A stretch of 64,000 nucleotides of DNA, taken from NCBI RefSeq assembly GCF_027886425.1, contig NZ_CP115671.1, positions 2,728,001 through 2,792,000 of the forward strand. The letters run 5' to 3'. Below, in pieces: positions 14,641 through 22,758 of this stretch. Made by a program: the position numbers and the translations under genes. The DNA is from Brevundimonas vesicularis. GTDB taxonomy: Bacteria > Pseudomonadota > Alphaproteobacteria > Caulobacterales > Caulobacteraceae. How positions within the stretch are numbered: the first letter of the stretch is position 1; each line of letters opens with the position of its first letter. The notes beneath the pieces are model-generated. The model made no database searches, had not been told where the DNA came from, and saw only the letters and a list, made by a program, of their open reading frames with translations.

Positions 14641-16857
14641 ATGAGCGCTCCGCAAAAGACCATGGCTGAACTGGCCGCCGAATACGGCCTGGCCCCCAAT
14701 GAATATCAGGTCGTCCTCGACCGACTGGGGCGCGAGCCCAACCACGTCGAGCTGGGCGTCTTCTCGGTCATGTGGTCCGAGCACTGCTCCTACAAATCGT
14801 CCAAGATCCACTTGGGCAAGTTCCCCACGACCGGAGAGCGCGTCATCTGCGGGCCAGGCGAGAACGCCGGCGTGATCGACATCGACGACGGCGACGCCTG
14901 CATCTTCAAGATGGAGAGCCACAACCACCCATCCTACATCGAACCCTATCAGGGTGCGGCGACCGGCGTGGGCGGCATCATGCGCGACGTCTTCACCATG
15001 GGCGCCCGGCCGGTGGCCCTGCTGAACGCCCTGCGTTTCGGCGATCCCAGCCATGAGAAGACCAAGCGTCTGGTCAAGGGTGTCGTCTCGGGCATCGGCG
15101 GCTATGGCAACTGCGTCGGCGTGCCCACGGTCGCGGGCGAGACCAACTTCCACAAGGGCTACAACGGCAATATCCTGGTCAACGCCATGTGCGTCGGCCT
15201 GGCCCGCGCCGACGAAATCTATTATTCGGCCGCGCCGGAGGCGGGCCATGACGTGGTCTATTTCGGCTCCAAGACCGGCCGCGACGGCATTCACGGCGCC
15301 ACCATGTCCTCGACCGAGTTCGACGACGAGTCGGAGGCCAAACGCCCCACGGTTCAGGTCGGCGACCCCTTCGCCGAAAAGCTGCTGATCGAGGCGACGC
15401 TGGAGCTGATGGCGTCCGGCGCCGTCGCCGCCATTCAGGACATGGGCGCGGCGGGCTTGACCTCCTCCTCCGTCGAAATGGCGGGCAAGGGCGGCGTCGG
15501 CATCGAACTGAACCTCGATAAGGTGCCCCAGCGCGAAACCGGCATGACGGCCTATGAGATGATGCTGTCGGAAAGCCAGGAGCGGATGCTGGCGGTGCTG
15601 AAGCCCGGCTATGAGGACGTCGGCTATCGCATCTTCCAGAAGTGGGGCCTGGACTTCGCTATCATCGGCGTGACCACCGACACCGGCCATCTGGTGCTGA
15701 AGCATCACGGCGAGACCGTCTGCGACGTGCCGCTGGCGCCCCTGTTCGACGACGCGCCCCTGTATGACCGCCCGTGGGTCCAGCCGGCGCTTCAGCCCAA
15801 GCTGAACCACTCGGACATTCCTGCGCCCGAAAACTGGGCTGATGCGGTGATGAAGGTCGTCGCCTGCCCCGACATGGCCTCCAAGCGCTGGATCTGGGAA
15901 CAGTACGACCGCCACGTCATGGCCGACACGCTGCAGGACTCCTCGACCGGCGCCGACGCCGGCGTGGTGCGCGTGCATGGCACGGACAAGGGTCTGGCCG
16001 TCACCTCGGACTGCACCCCCCGCTACGTCCAGAACGACCCCTATGAGGGCGGCAAACAGGCGGTGGCCGAGGCCTGGCGCAACCTGACGGCCGTGGGCTC
16101 GCGTCCGATCGCCATCACGGACAACCTGAACTTTGGCAATCCGCAGCGCCCGGAGATCATGGGCCAGATCGTGCGCGCCATCGACGGGATGGCCGAGGCC
16201 TGCCGCGAACTGGTGTTCCCGGTCGTGAGCGGAAACGTGTCGCTCTATAACGAGACCAACGGCGTCGCCATTCCGCCGACCCCGACCGTGGGCGCCGTCG
16301 GCCTGCTGCCCAACTACGACGTGGTGACCGGCTTCTCGACCATGGCCGAAGGCGATGCGCTGGTCCTGATCGGCCAGACCCAGGGTGAACTGGGCGCCTC
16401 CATCTATCTGCGCGAGGTCCTGGGCCGTGAGGACGGCGCTCCGCCGCCCGTGGACCTAAAGCTCGAAAAGAAGACCGGTGATTTCGTGCGCGACCGGATC
16501 GAGGCGGGCGAGCTGACCGTGGTTCACGACCTCTCGGACGGCGGCCTGATCGGCGCCGCCGCCGATCTCGTGCTGGCCTCCGACGTCGGCGTGACCCTGG
16601 ACGCCTCCAGCGCGGCCCACGCCCACATCTTCCTCTTCGCCGAGGATCAGGCCCGTTACCTGGTCGCCGTCCCCGACGCCGACGCCATCATCGCCAAGGC
16701 GCGCGAGGCGGGTCTGCACGCTTCGGTTGTCGGCCATGCGGGTGGCGCCGCCTTCGCCTCCAAGGGCGACAAGGGCGAACTGTTCAGCATCCCTATCGCC
16801 CACCTGCGCGAATGGCACGAAGGCTGGATGCCGGGTTGGCTGGGCGACGCCGTATGA
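14641..16857 (+). CDS. purL: Phosphoribosylformylglycinamidine synthase subunit PurL
   Basis: Large FGAM synthase subunit of the short, PurS-dependent type (738 residues). It converts FGAR to FGAM with ATP and ammonia from PurQ. The two-fold AIRS-like architecture is visible: FSVMWSEHCSYKSSK and MESHNHPSYIEPYQGAATGVGGI in the first half, ITDNLNFGNPQRPEIMGQ and VSGNVSLYNET in the second. ATG 14641 begins MSAPQKTMAELAAEYGL. The stop overlaps the start of the DUF305 lipoprotein gene (ATGA), a physical coupling without obvious metabolic logic. Confidence 0.97.
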   Translation: MSAPQKTMAELAAEYGLAPNEYQVVLDRLGREPNHVELGVFSVMWSEHCSYKSSKIHLGKFPTTGERVICGPGENAGVIDIDDGDACIFKMESHNHPSYIEPYQGAATGVGGIMRDVFTMGARPVALLNALRFGDPSHEKTKRLVKGVVSGIGGYGNCVGVPTVAGETNFHKGYNGNILVNAMCVGLARADEIYYSAAPEAGHDVVYFGSKTGRDGIHGATMSSTEFDDESEAKRPTVQVGDPFAEKLLIEATLELMASGAVAAIQDMGAAGLTSSSVEMAGKGGVGIELNLDKVPQRETGMTAYEMMLSESQERMLAVLKPGYEDVGYRIFQKWGLDFAIIGVTTDTGHLVLKHHGETVCDVPLAPLFDDAPLYDRPWVQPALQPKLNHSDIPAPENWADAVMKVVACPDMASKRWIWEQYDRHVMADTLQDSSTGADAGVVRVHGTDKGLAVTSDCTPRYVQNDPYEGGKQAVAEAWRNLTAVGSRPIAITDNLNFGNPQRPEIMGQIVRAIDGMAEACRELVFPVVSGNVSLYNETNGVAIPPTPTVGAVGLLPNYDVVTGFSTMAEGDALVLIGQTQGELGASIYLREVLGREDGAPPPVDLKLEKKTGDFVRDRIEAGELTVVHDLSDGGLIGAAADLVLASDVGVTLDASSAAHAHIFLFAEDQARYLVAVPDADAIIAKAREAGLHASVVGHAGGAAFASKGDKGELFSIPIAHLREWHEGWMPGWLGDAV

Positions 16858-17303
16858 TCCGCGTCCTGACGCCGCTCGCCCTGCTCGGCCTGCTGAGCGC
16901 CTGCGATGGCGGCGGCGATCCGGTGCAGCAGGCGCTTCGGGATACCTCCGCCGCCAACCAGGCTGCGGCGGCGCGCACGACGGAACAGATGGAAGCCGCG
17001 GGTCATGCCGGTCACGACATGGGCGGCTCTACCCCCGAAGCCACGTCTGGAGATCGGGCCTTCGCCGCCTCCGAGGCCGAGATGCACCGCAAGATGGCCG
17101 CCGCCTCGGGTCAGACGATCGATCAGGCCTATGTCGCCAAGATGATCGCCCACCACGAAGGCGCCGTCGCCATGGCCAAGGTCGCCCTGCGCGACAGCCG
17201 CGACCCCGAAATCCGCCGCATGGCCCAGAGCGTCGTCGACACGCAGACGCGCGAGATCGCCGAGATGAAGGCCTGGGCGCCGACCGCCCCTCCGGCGAAC
17301 TGA
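16854..17303 (+). CDS. DUF305 lipoprotein
   Basis: Exported protein of 149 residues. MIRVLTPLALLGLLSACDG is a lipoprotein signal with the lipidated Cys in LLSAC. A linker with AAGHAGHDMGGS, a His/Met-rich stretch often seen in periplasmic copper-handling proteins, follows. The DUF305 domain comes last: DQAYVAKMIAHHEGAVAMAKVALRDSRDPEIRRMAQSVVDTQTREIAEMKAW. The MIAHHEGA motif is the hallmark of the family. The start overlaps the purL stop by four bases. Metal binding is inferred from composition; no copper genes are adjacent. Confidence 0.88.
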   Translation: MIRVLTPLALLGLLSACDGGGDPVQQALRDTSAANQAAAARTTEQMEAAGHAGHDMGGSTPEATSGDRAFAASEAEMHRKMAAASGQTIDQAYVAKMIAHHEGAVAMAKVALRDSRDPEIRRMAQSVVDTQTREIAEMKAWAPTAPPAN

Positions 17304-17305
17304 GA

Positions 17306-17767
17306 TTGGCCAAGGGACCCTATCGCGGCGGCGGAAAGCCAGCGGCGCCCACCCGCATCAAGGCTCCGTCGACTGGGCGCCCGTCGTCCAAGCCTTCGCA
17401 GATCACCAAAGACGAGCTGAGGCATTTCGCCTTTCGTGATCGCTCCAAAGAGGCATTTCTGGACGAGCTCGACCCCCTGCTCCGCGCCTGTTTCAAAAGC
17501 GGCTTCACCCGGCCTAACGAGGTCGCCGGCCTGCTGAACAAGGCGGGAAAGAGCACCGCCTGCGGCCAGCCGTGGACGCCTCACCTGGTCTGGGGTCTTC
17601 AACGCTTCCTTTTCGAAAGGCGCGAAAAGAAGAGAGCGGCTCAAGCCGCGGCCCCCGCAGCGACGATTTCAAAACCCGCCGTGTCCAGCCAGCGCGCGAA
17701 AGATCTGGCTGCTGAAGATATGACGCGCTTGCTCGCCGCGATCGGCAGGGCGCGCCCGTCGCGTTGA
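17306..17767 (+). CDS. Hypothetical protein with recombinase-like helix-turn-helix segment
   Basis: Frame of 153 residues starting with a TTG two bases after the DUF305 stop; no in-frame ATG gives a better start, so the start is uncertain. The N-terminus is basic and proline-rich (LAKGPYRGGGKPAAPTRIK), and a globular middle follows (LRHFAFRDRSKEAFLDELDPLLRACFKSGF). The part TRPNEVAGLLNKAGKSTACGQPWTPHLVWGLQRF recalls the DNA-binding segment behind serine recombinase domains (LN..GI.T..G..W....V...L). No resolvase catalytic domain is present. A basic DNA-binding protein is the most that can be said. Confidence 0.5.
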   Translation: MAKGPYRGGGKPAAPTRIKAPSTGRPSSKPSQITKDELRHFAFRDRSKEAFLDELDPLLRACFKSGFTRPNEVAGLLNKAGKSTACGQPWTPHLVWGLQRFLFERREKKRAAQAAAPAATISKPAVSSQRAKDLAAEDMTRLLAAIGRARPSR

Positions 17768-17861
17768 CTTCGCATTGATCCCGCATGAACGCAGGAGCCG
17801 GATGGCGCGTTTCAGAAGCGATGCGCCTGGCTGAACCGGCGACTTGAACAGGGAGCGTCTG

Positions 17862-19265
17862 ATGGACGCGACGACCGCCGACACCATTTTCCGCCCTGCC
17901 ATACCGCCCCGGCGCGCGGGCAAACCACTGTCGCTGCTGCCCTTCCTGTGGATCAGCTGGCGCGATCCGATCCAGATGTGGTCCGAGCGGCATTTCACCG
18001 AGCCGCAACTGCATGGATCTTCGGCCTTTGGCGAAATCCTGGTTGTCAGCCATCCCGAGGGCGTGCGGCATGTCCTGACCGAGAACGCCGCCAACTATGT
18101 GAAGGGCGATCTGCAACGGCGTGTGCTGGGGCCGATGCTGGCCGAGGGCCTGCTGCTGACCGAGGGCGAGGTCTGGCGTCGCGCCCGGCGTATCCTCGCG
18201 CCCCTGTTCACCCCCACCAAGATGGCGACGCTGAACGCCCGGATGGCCGAGGTCTGTCACACGCGCGTGGCCGCCTGGTCGCTGTCGGCGCGCGGGCGGG
18301 TGCTGGATATCGACAGCGAAATGTCGGGCCTGACCTTCGACATCCTGTCCGCGACCATGTTCTCGGACGAGCTGGGCGGTGAGGCGCGCGGTTTCGAGCG
18401 GGCGTTGAACCAGTTCTTGGCCAACGGCGCGCGCATCGATCCGCTGGACGTGCTGGGCGCGCCGGACTGGGCGCCGCGCTTGGGCCGGCTGGCCAGTTTC
18501 CGCTCGGCCCGCTTCTTCGAGCAGCGCGTCACGAAGCTGGTCGAGGCCCGACGCGCCCGGATCGAGCGTGGCGTCGAAACGGGCGATGCGCCGCCGGCCG
18601 ATCTGCTCAGCGCGCTTCTGCTGGCGCGGGATGAGAACGGCGGTCCGGGTCTGACCGACGAAGAGGTCGCGGCCAACATTCTGACCTTCATCCTGGCGGG
18701 GCACGAGACGACGGCCCGCGCCCTGGGCTGGACCCTGCATCTGCTGTCGCGCCAGCCGGAGTATTTGGCGCGGCTCCAGGCCGAGGCCGACGCCTTCGAC
18801 GTCTCCGATCCCAAATGGGCCGAGGCCCTGCCCTGGACCCGGGCCGTGCTGGAGGAGACGATGCGCCTGTTTCCGCCCGCCCCGACCATGGCCCGCAAGG
18901 CCCTGGCCGACGACGAGATCGGCGGACAGACGATCAAGGCCGGCGCCACCGTCATCATCTCGCCGTGGATCCTCCAGCGTCACCAGCTGTTGTGGGACGA
19001 CCCAGACGCCTTCAAGCCCGAGCGGTTCCTGCCTGAGAACCGCAAGGCCATTGATCGCTACGCCTACATCCCATTCAGCGCCGGACCTCGCGTCTGCATC
19101 GGCGCCGCCTTCGCTCTGCAGGAGGCGATGATCGCCTTGGCCGCCATCCTGCGCATCGCCGATGTCGAGGCCCTGACCACGGTGGAACCCCGTCCGGTCC
19201 ACCAGATCACCCTGCGCAGCCGCCAGCCCATGCGATTGCGGCTGAGGGCGAGGCGCAGAGGCTGA
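17862..19265 (+). CDS. Cytochrome P450
   Basis: Soluble bacterial P450 of 467 residues. It has the I-helix oxygen-activation motif FILAGHETTARALGW, the K-helix ExxR in EETMRLFPP, the meander DPDAFKPERF and the haem loop FSAGPRVCIGAAF with the proximal Cys412. This form (FxxGxRxCxG, ETMRLxPP) resembles fatty acid or terpenoid hydroxylases of the CYP4/BM3-like branch. The substrate cannot be deduced, and no ferredoxin or ferredoxin reductase gene is adjacent. ATG 17862 has GGGAG seven bases upstream and is preferred to a TTG at 17844. Confidence 0.93.
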   Translation: MDATTADTIFRPAIPPRRAGKPLSLLPFLWISWRDPIQMWSERHFTEPQLHGSSAFGEILVVSHPEGVRHVLTENAANYVKGDLQRRVLGPMLAEGLLLTEGEVWRRARRILAPLFTPTKMATLNARMAEVCHTRVAAWSLSARGRVLDIDSEMSGLTFDILSATMFSDELGGEARGFERALNQFLANGARIDPLDVLGAPDWAPRLGRLASFRSARFFEQRVTKLVEARRARIERGVETGDAPPADLLSALLLARDENGGPGLTDEEVAANILTFILAGHETTARALGWTLHLLSRQPEYLARLQAEADAFDVSDPKWAEALPWTRAVLEETMRLFPPAPTMARKALADDEIGGQTIKAGATVIISPWILQRHQLLWDDPDAFKPERFLPENRKAIDRYAYIPFSAGPRVCIGAAFALQEAMIALAAILRIADVEALTTVEPRPVHQITLRSRQPMRLRLRARRRG

Positions 19266-19337
19266 CCGAGCAGCGCCGTCGCCGTTCCGCCACGAACCGT
19301 CTATAGGTCGCGCCGACCTTCCCACTGGAGGCGACCT

Positions 19338-20429
19338 TTGCGCACCGCCATCCTGCTCCCTCCGGGCTGCCTGTTTTCCGAAGCCCAGCCGAACTCGATG
19401 GAGACGGTGGTGCGGACGATGGCGGGCGTCGATCAGGGCGGCGAGACGCGCATCTTCTGCTGCCAAGGCGCGGACGACGGCGTTTCAGCAAGCGTGGACG
19501 CCCTGCCGGCGGGGCGTAGCCGCATGCCGACACTTGTCGAACGGCTGCGCGCCTTTCGACCTGATGTGATCGAACATCATCAGCAGGTTAAACAGGCGCT
19601 GGCGGTGCAGCAGGCCCTGCCCGATACGCCTCACCTGCTCTATCGCCACAACGCCCTGCGCCCGCCGCGCCACCCCATCGACCGATGGCGTTATCGGGCG
19701 CGTTATGAGCGGCTGGACGGCCTGGTCTTTGTCAGCGTGGCGGAGCGCGACGCCTTCGTGCGCACCTTCCCCGATCTGCATAACCGGGCGTTTGCGGTGC
19801 CCAACCCCATCGACGCCGGCGCGTGGCTGGCCTCGCCCGAGAATCGACAGACGGTGATCGCCTTCGCTGGTCGCGCCATGCCGGAAAAGGGCGTCGATGT
19901 GCTGTGCGCCGCCCTGCCCGCAGTTCTGGACGCCCACCCCGACTGGCGCGCGGTGTTGATGCTGAATGACTGGGACGACCACGCCCGATGGGCCGCCCGA
20001 CACGTCGCGCCTCTGGAACGGCATGGCGACCGGGTGGAGGTGCTGAAGTCCGCGCCCTTGGCCGAGGTTCGCCTGCGGATGCAGACGGCCGCCATCGCCC
20101 TGACGCCCTCGGTCTGGGACGAGCCGTTCGGACTGACGGCGATCGAGGCCCATGCGGCCGGCGCAGCCCTGATTTCTTCCGGGCGCGGCGGCCTGCGCGA
20201 AGCCAGCGGTCCGCACGCCCTCTACATCGACGCAGTGACGCCGAAGACATTGGCGGCGGCGATGGACCGGCTGATCTCATCACCCGAGGAACGATTGGCG
20301 CTGGCGCGATCCGCACAGGCCTATGTGCTGGAGACCCATACGCCCGAGCGCCGCGCTGCCGAGCTGATGGCCGTGCGCCAGACCGTGATCGACCGTCGTC
20401 GGGCGCGTCAGACGACCGGGATCGCCTGA
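19338..20429 (+). CDS. Glycosyltransferase, family 4
   Basis: GT-B fold glycosyltransferase of 363 residues. The nucleotide-sugar half shows VIAFAGRAMPEKGVDVLCAALP and the acidic EX7E-type motif VWDEPFGLTAIEAHAAGAALIS. It probably transfers a sugar to a cell-surface polymer or lipid; donor and acceptor are unknown. The start is a TTG at 19338 with GGAGG six bases upstream, which is stronger than any ATG nearby. Its 3' end overlaps the 3' end of the convergent ymdB gene by 22 bases. Confidence 0.88.
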   Translation: MRTAILLPPGCLFSEAQPNSMETVVRTMAGVDQGGETRIFCCQGADDGVSASVDALPAGRSRMPTLVERLRAFRPDVIEHHQQVKQALAVQQALPDTPHLLYRHNALRPPRHPIDRWRYRARYERLDGLVFVSVAERDAFVRTFPDLHNRAFAVPNPIDAGAWLASPENRQTVIAFAGRAMPEKGVDVLCAALPAVLDAHPDWRAVLMLNDWDDHARWAARHVAPLERHGDRVEVLKSAPLAEVRLRMQTAAIALTPSVWDEPFGLTAIEAHAAGAALISSGRGGLREASGPHALYIDAVTPKTLAAAMDRLISSPEERLALARSAQAYVLETHTPERRAAELMAVRQTVIDRRRARQTTGIA

Positions 20430-21229
20430 GACAACCGCCCGCCGACGCGGATCGGCTCGACCCGCTTGGCCAAACCCGTCCGGTCGTCGGTCTCGACGAA
20501 GACCCCGCACACGGTTGCCGGGCCGGAGGCCGGCATGTAGCGGCCGCCCGAAATCCGGGTGGTGAAGCGGCGAAGCGGCTCTTCCTTTTCGTTGCCGATC
20601 ACGCTGTCGTAGTCGCAGCAGCCCCCGGCATCGGTCTGATAGGCCGTGCCGCCCGGCAGGATCTGGCAGTCGGCGGTGGGCACATGGGTGTGGGTGCCCA
20701 CGACCAGCGACGCGCGCCCGTCGCAGAAATGGCCCATGGCCATCTTCTCGGACGTGACCTCGGCATGCATGTCCACGATGACGGCGTCGGCCACCGCGCC
20801 CAACGGCGCCGCCGCCAGCTCGCGCTCCACCGCGCCGAACGGATCGTCCATCGGGTCCATATGCACCCGGCCCAGCACGTTCATGACTAGGACCGTCCGG
20901 CCCGAATGGGTCTCGAACAGATTGGCCCCGGCGCCTGGCGCATCCATCAGGCGCGGATAGTTGGCCGGCCGGATCAGGCGCGGCTCGCGCACGATATAGG
21001 TCAGGGCCTCGCGTTGGTCCCAGCTGTGGTTGCCCAGCGTCAGGCAGTCGGCGCCCGCCATGAACAGCTCGCGCGCCGTGTTCTCGGTGATGCCGAAGCC
21101 GCCCGCGGCGTTCTCCGCATTCACGACCACGAAGTCGAGCTTCAGGTCCCGCTTCAGGCCCGGAAGATGATCGCTGATCCCGTCACGGCCGGACTTGCCG
21201 ATGACGTCGCCGAAAAATGCCAGTCTCAT
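20408..21229 (-). CDS. ymdB: YmdB family metallophosphoesterase (TIGR00282)
   Basis: Protein of 273 residues with the metal-binding motifs GDVIGKSGRDG, VVNAENAAGGFGIT, LTLGNHSWDQRE and VDMHAEVTSEKMAMG. Family members hydrolyse 2',3'-cyclic nucleotides with di-iron centres; in Bacillus YmdB affects biofilm decisions. It is the last gene of the unit zapA, 6S RNA, 5-FCL, ymdB; the gap to the cyclo-ligase stop is 10 bases. The gene ends inside the 3' end of the convergent glycosyltransferase gene. Confidence 0.92.
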   Translation of the reverse strand: MRLAFFGDVIGKSGRDGISDHLPGLKRDLKLDFVVVNAENAAGGFGITENTARELFMAGADCLTLGNHSWDQREALTYIVREPRLIRPANYPRLMDAPGAGANLFETHSGRTVLVMNVLGRVHMDPMDDPFGAVERELAAAPLGAVADAVIVDMHAEVTSEKMAMGHFCDGRASLVVGTHTHVPTADCQILPGGTAYQTDAGGCCDYDSVIGNEKEEPLRRFTTRISGGRYMPASGPATVCGVFVETDDRTGLAKRVEPIRVGGRLSQAIPVV

Positions 21230-21239
21230 GCAAAAAGTC

Positions 21240-21788
21240 TCATTCGAAAGCCGTATAGCCGGTCTCGGTCAGAACGCCATGCAGTCGAATGTCGTGCGGC
21301 TCCAACGCCAGCCGCTCGACCCTTTGGCCGGCGTAGGCGAAACCGATGCGGATGGCGTCGGGTCGCGCGGCGAAGGTCCGGTCATAATAGCCGCCGCCCT
21401 GCCCCAGGCGCCCGCCCTGATCGTCAAAGGCCAGCAGCGGCGTCAGGATCAGGTCCGGCATGACGACCTCGGCCAGCGGCAGCGGCGCGGGGCATCCGGC
21501 GGCGTCCACCTCCAGCGGCTCACCGGGCGACCAGGCGCGGAACTCCATCGGCGCGTCGCGCTGGACCACGACCGGCAGGCACAGCCGGCGGCCCGCCGCC
21601 TCCAGCGCCGCGGCCAGGGCGTCGGTATCCAGCTCCGACCCCATGGCGCGATAGAGCGCGACGATCCGAGCGGCAGGAAGCGCATCGACATGGTCCGCTG
21701 CCCGGCTGGCGGCCAGCGGATCTGCCTCGGCCAGACGCTTGCGCAAGGCGCGGGCAGCCGATCGAAGTTCGTGCTTGTCCTGGATCAT
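21240..21788 (-). CDS. 5-formyltetrahydrofolate cyclo-ligase
   Basis: Enzyme of 182 residues converting 5-formyl-THF to 5,10-methenyl-THF with ATP. Family motifs are SAARALRKRL near the N-terminus, VMPDLILTPLLAFDDQGGRLGQGGGYYDRTF (substrate and ATP-binding loop) and IGFAYAGQRVERLALEPHDIRLHGVLTE. The position directly downstream of 6S RNA is the classic ssrS-ygfA arrangement, where both come from one transcript. Confidence 0.95.
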   Translation of the reverse strand: MIQDKHELRSAARALRKRLAEADPLAASRAADHVDALPAARIVALYRAMGSELDTDALAAALEAAGRRLCLPVVVQRDAPMEFRAWSPGEPLEVDAAGCPAPLPLAEVVMPDLILTPLLAFDDQGGRLGQGGGYYDRTFAARPDAIRIGFAYAGQRVERLALEPHDIRLHGVLTETGYTAFE

Positions 21789-21867
21789 CGAACCGCCCCT
21801 GCGAACGCGTGCTCATGCAGCGAGCCGCCGCGCGGCGAGCGATAGCACATCACGAAGGCGAGGAAGG

Positions 21868-22034
21868 TGGCGGCGCCGCGCGAACCGTGAAGAACGTTTA
21901 AATCCTCTCGACCTGGGTAGCCAGGTGGGCTCCGTATGCCCAAGCCCTCGAGCCCGGACAGGGACAGATCCCTATGAGTGAATTAAGGTCAGAAGGATAT
22001 GTTGTCTTCGACGTGAGCCGCAGCAAGACCCGCC
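21868..22034 (-). ncRNA. ssrS: 6S RNA
   Basis: The 304-base gap between zapA and the 5-FCL gene holds a region that folds like 6S RNA. The 5' part (22024-22005) pairs with the 3' part (21894-21875) to form the closing stem, with several mismatches. A large, less paired middle follows, and the apical part contains hairpins such as ACCTGG-CTAC-CCAGGT. Length is about 167 bases. The location between zapA and ygfA-type genes is conserved for 6S RNA across proteobacteria. 6S RNA binds the housekeeping RNA polymerase in stationary phase. The ends are estimates. Confidence 0.85.
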
Positions 22035-22041
22035 GTCGATC

Positions 22042-22047
22042 AAGATA
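22042..22047 (-). promoter_or_regulatory. Putative -10 element of the 6S RNA promoter
   Basis: TATCTT on the minus strand, about 7 bases before the estimated 5' end of 6S RNA (near 22034). No clear -35 hexamer is seen at the expected distance. Confidence 0.4.
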
Positions 22048-22092
22048 GGCGTTCACCGGCCCCGACGCCAGCATCCGCAGACGAATAATCGA

Positions 22093-22416
22093 CTACAGGT
22101 TTTGGGCGATCTTTTCGATCCGTGCGGCGACGGCGTTCAACGCCTCGGCGACCCCGTCCGTCGAGGCCGGAGCCGGGGCTGTCGCTGACGAAGGCCCTGC
22201 CTTGCCGGCGTTCAGCCGCGCCTCGTGCAGCTCGTCGGCCAGGATCAGCGCGGACATCAGAAACAGCCGCAGATCGCCGACATGGCCCACGTCGCCTGCG
22301 ACCTGGCGCACCTGGTTGTCGAACTGTTTGGCCAGGATGCGGACCCGCTCTTCCTGCCCGTCGGCGCAGCCCACCGCATAGGGGCGTCCGTTGACCTCGA
22401 CCGTCACCGTCGCCAT
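22093..22416 (-). CDS. zapA: Cell division protein ZapA
   Basis: Protein of 107 residues that stabilises FtsZ bundles at the division site. The family N-terminus is clear: MATVTVEVNGRPYAVGCADGQEERVRILAKQFDNQV, then the helical part LRLFLMSALILADELHEA. The C-terminus is Ala/Pro-rich. The ATG overlaps the TGA of the upstream coiled-coil gene by one base (TGATG). 6S RNA follows directly downstream. Confidence 0.92.
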   Translation of the reverse strand: MATVTVEVNGRPYAVGCADGQEERVRILAKQFDNQVRQVAGDVGHVGDLRLFLMSALILADELHEARLNAGKAGPSSATAPAPASTDGVAEALNAVAARIEKIAQNL

Positions 22417-22664
22417 CAGCCGGCCTCGCTTTCGGCCAGGACTTCGCGCACCGCTTGGGCGGCGCGGCCCAGCGCCTCGGACGCCTCGCGCCCGGCGGCC
22501 TCCAGTTCGGCGACGCGCTGGCTATCCGCACGCGGCGCGAACAGATCGTCGTCCGCGATCGCGGGCGCCGAGGCGGGCCGCGCCTTCAGCTCCAGGATCT
22601 TGCGTTCCAATTCGGCCAGGGCGCGATCGATACGCGCCCGTGCGGCCGTGGTGGCGTCTGCCAT
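22416..22664 (-). CDS. Coiled-coil protein of the zapA locus (DUF4164-like)
   Basis: Protein of 82 residues, almost wholly helical: ARIDRALAELERKILELKAR, then RVAELEAAGREASEALGRAAQAVREVL. Small coiled-coil proteins of this type stand before zapA in many alphaproteobacteria. AAAGGAGCG lies six bases before ATG 22664. The one-base overlap with zapA suggests that the two are made together and may work together in division; that is inference from context. Confidence 0.75.
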   Translation of the reverse strand: MADATTAARARIDRALAELERKILELKARPASAPAIADDDLFAPRADSQRVAELEAAGREASEALGRAAQAVREVLAESEAG

Positions 22665-22685
22665 CGGTCGCTCCTTTAGATTCTG

Positions 22686-22691
22686 TATAGA
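22686..22691 (+). promoter_or_regulatory. Putative -10 element of the transketolase promoter
   Basis: TATAGA about 70 bases upstream of the tkt start codon. It would give a leader of roughly 60 bases containing the hairpin at 22712-22732. The -35 region is not convincing. Confidence 0.35.
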
Positions 22692-22711
22692 AGCCGAGGA
22701 CGCGCCGGGGT

Positions 22712-22732
22712 AAAGGGGCGCGCCCCCTTTTT
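22712..22732 (+). terminator. Terminator-like hairpin in the tkt leader
   Basis: AAAGGGG, loop CGCG, CCCC with CTTT completing the stem, followed by more T residues, 26 bases before the GTG of tkt. An upstream CGCGCC (22701-22706) can pair with GGCGCG (22717-22722) and would break the hairpin, so an attenuator is possible. Confidence 0.4.
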
Positions 22733-22758
22733 CCGCCTTCCCAACAGAGGTCTCCACA

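Noticed and set aside
17514..19466. 650-codon open frame antisense to the P450 gene
   Set aside because: Same effect; Arg/Gln/Gly-rich with no family features, and the P450 motifs on the plus strand are complete.
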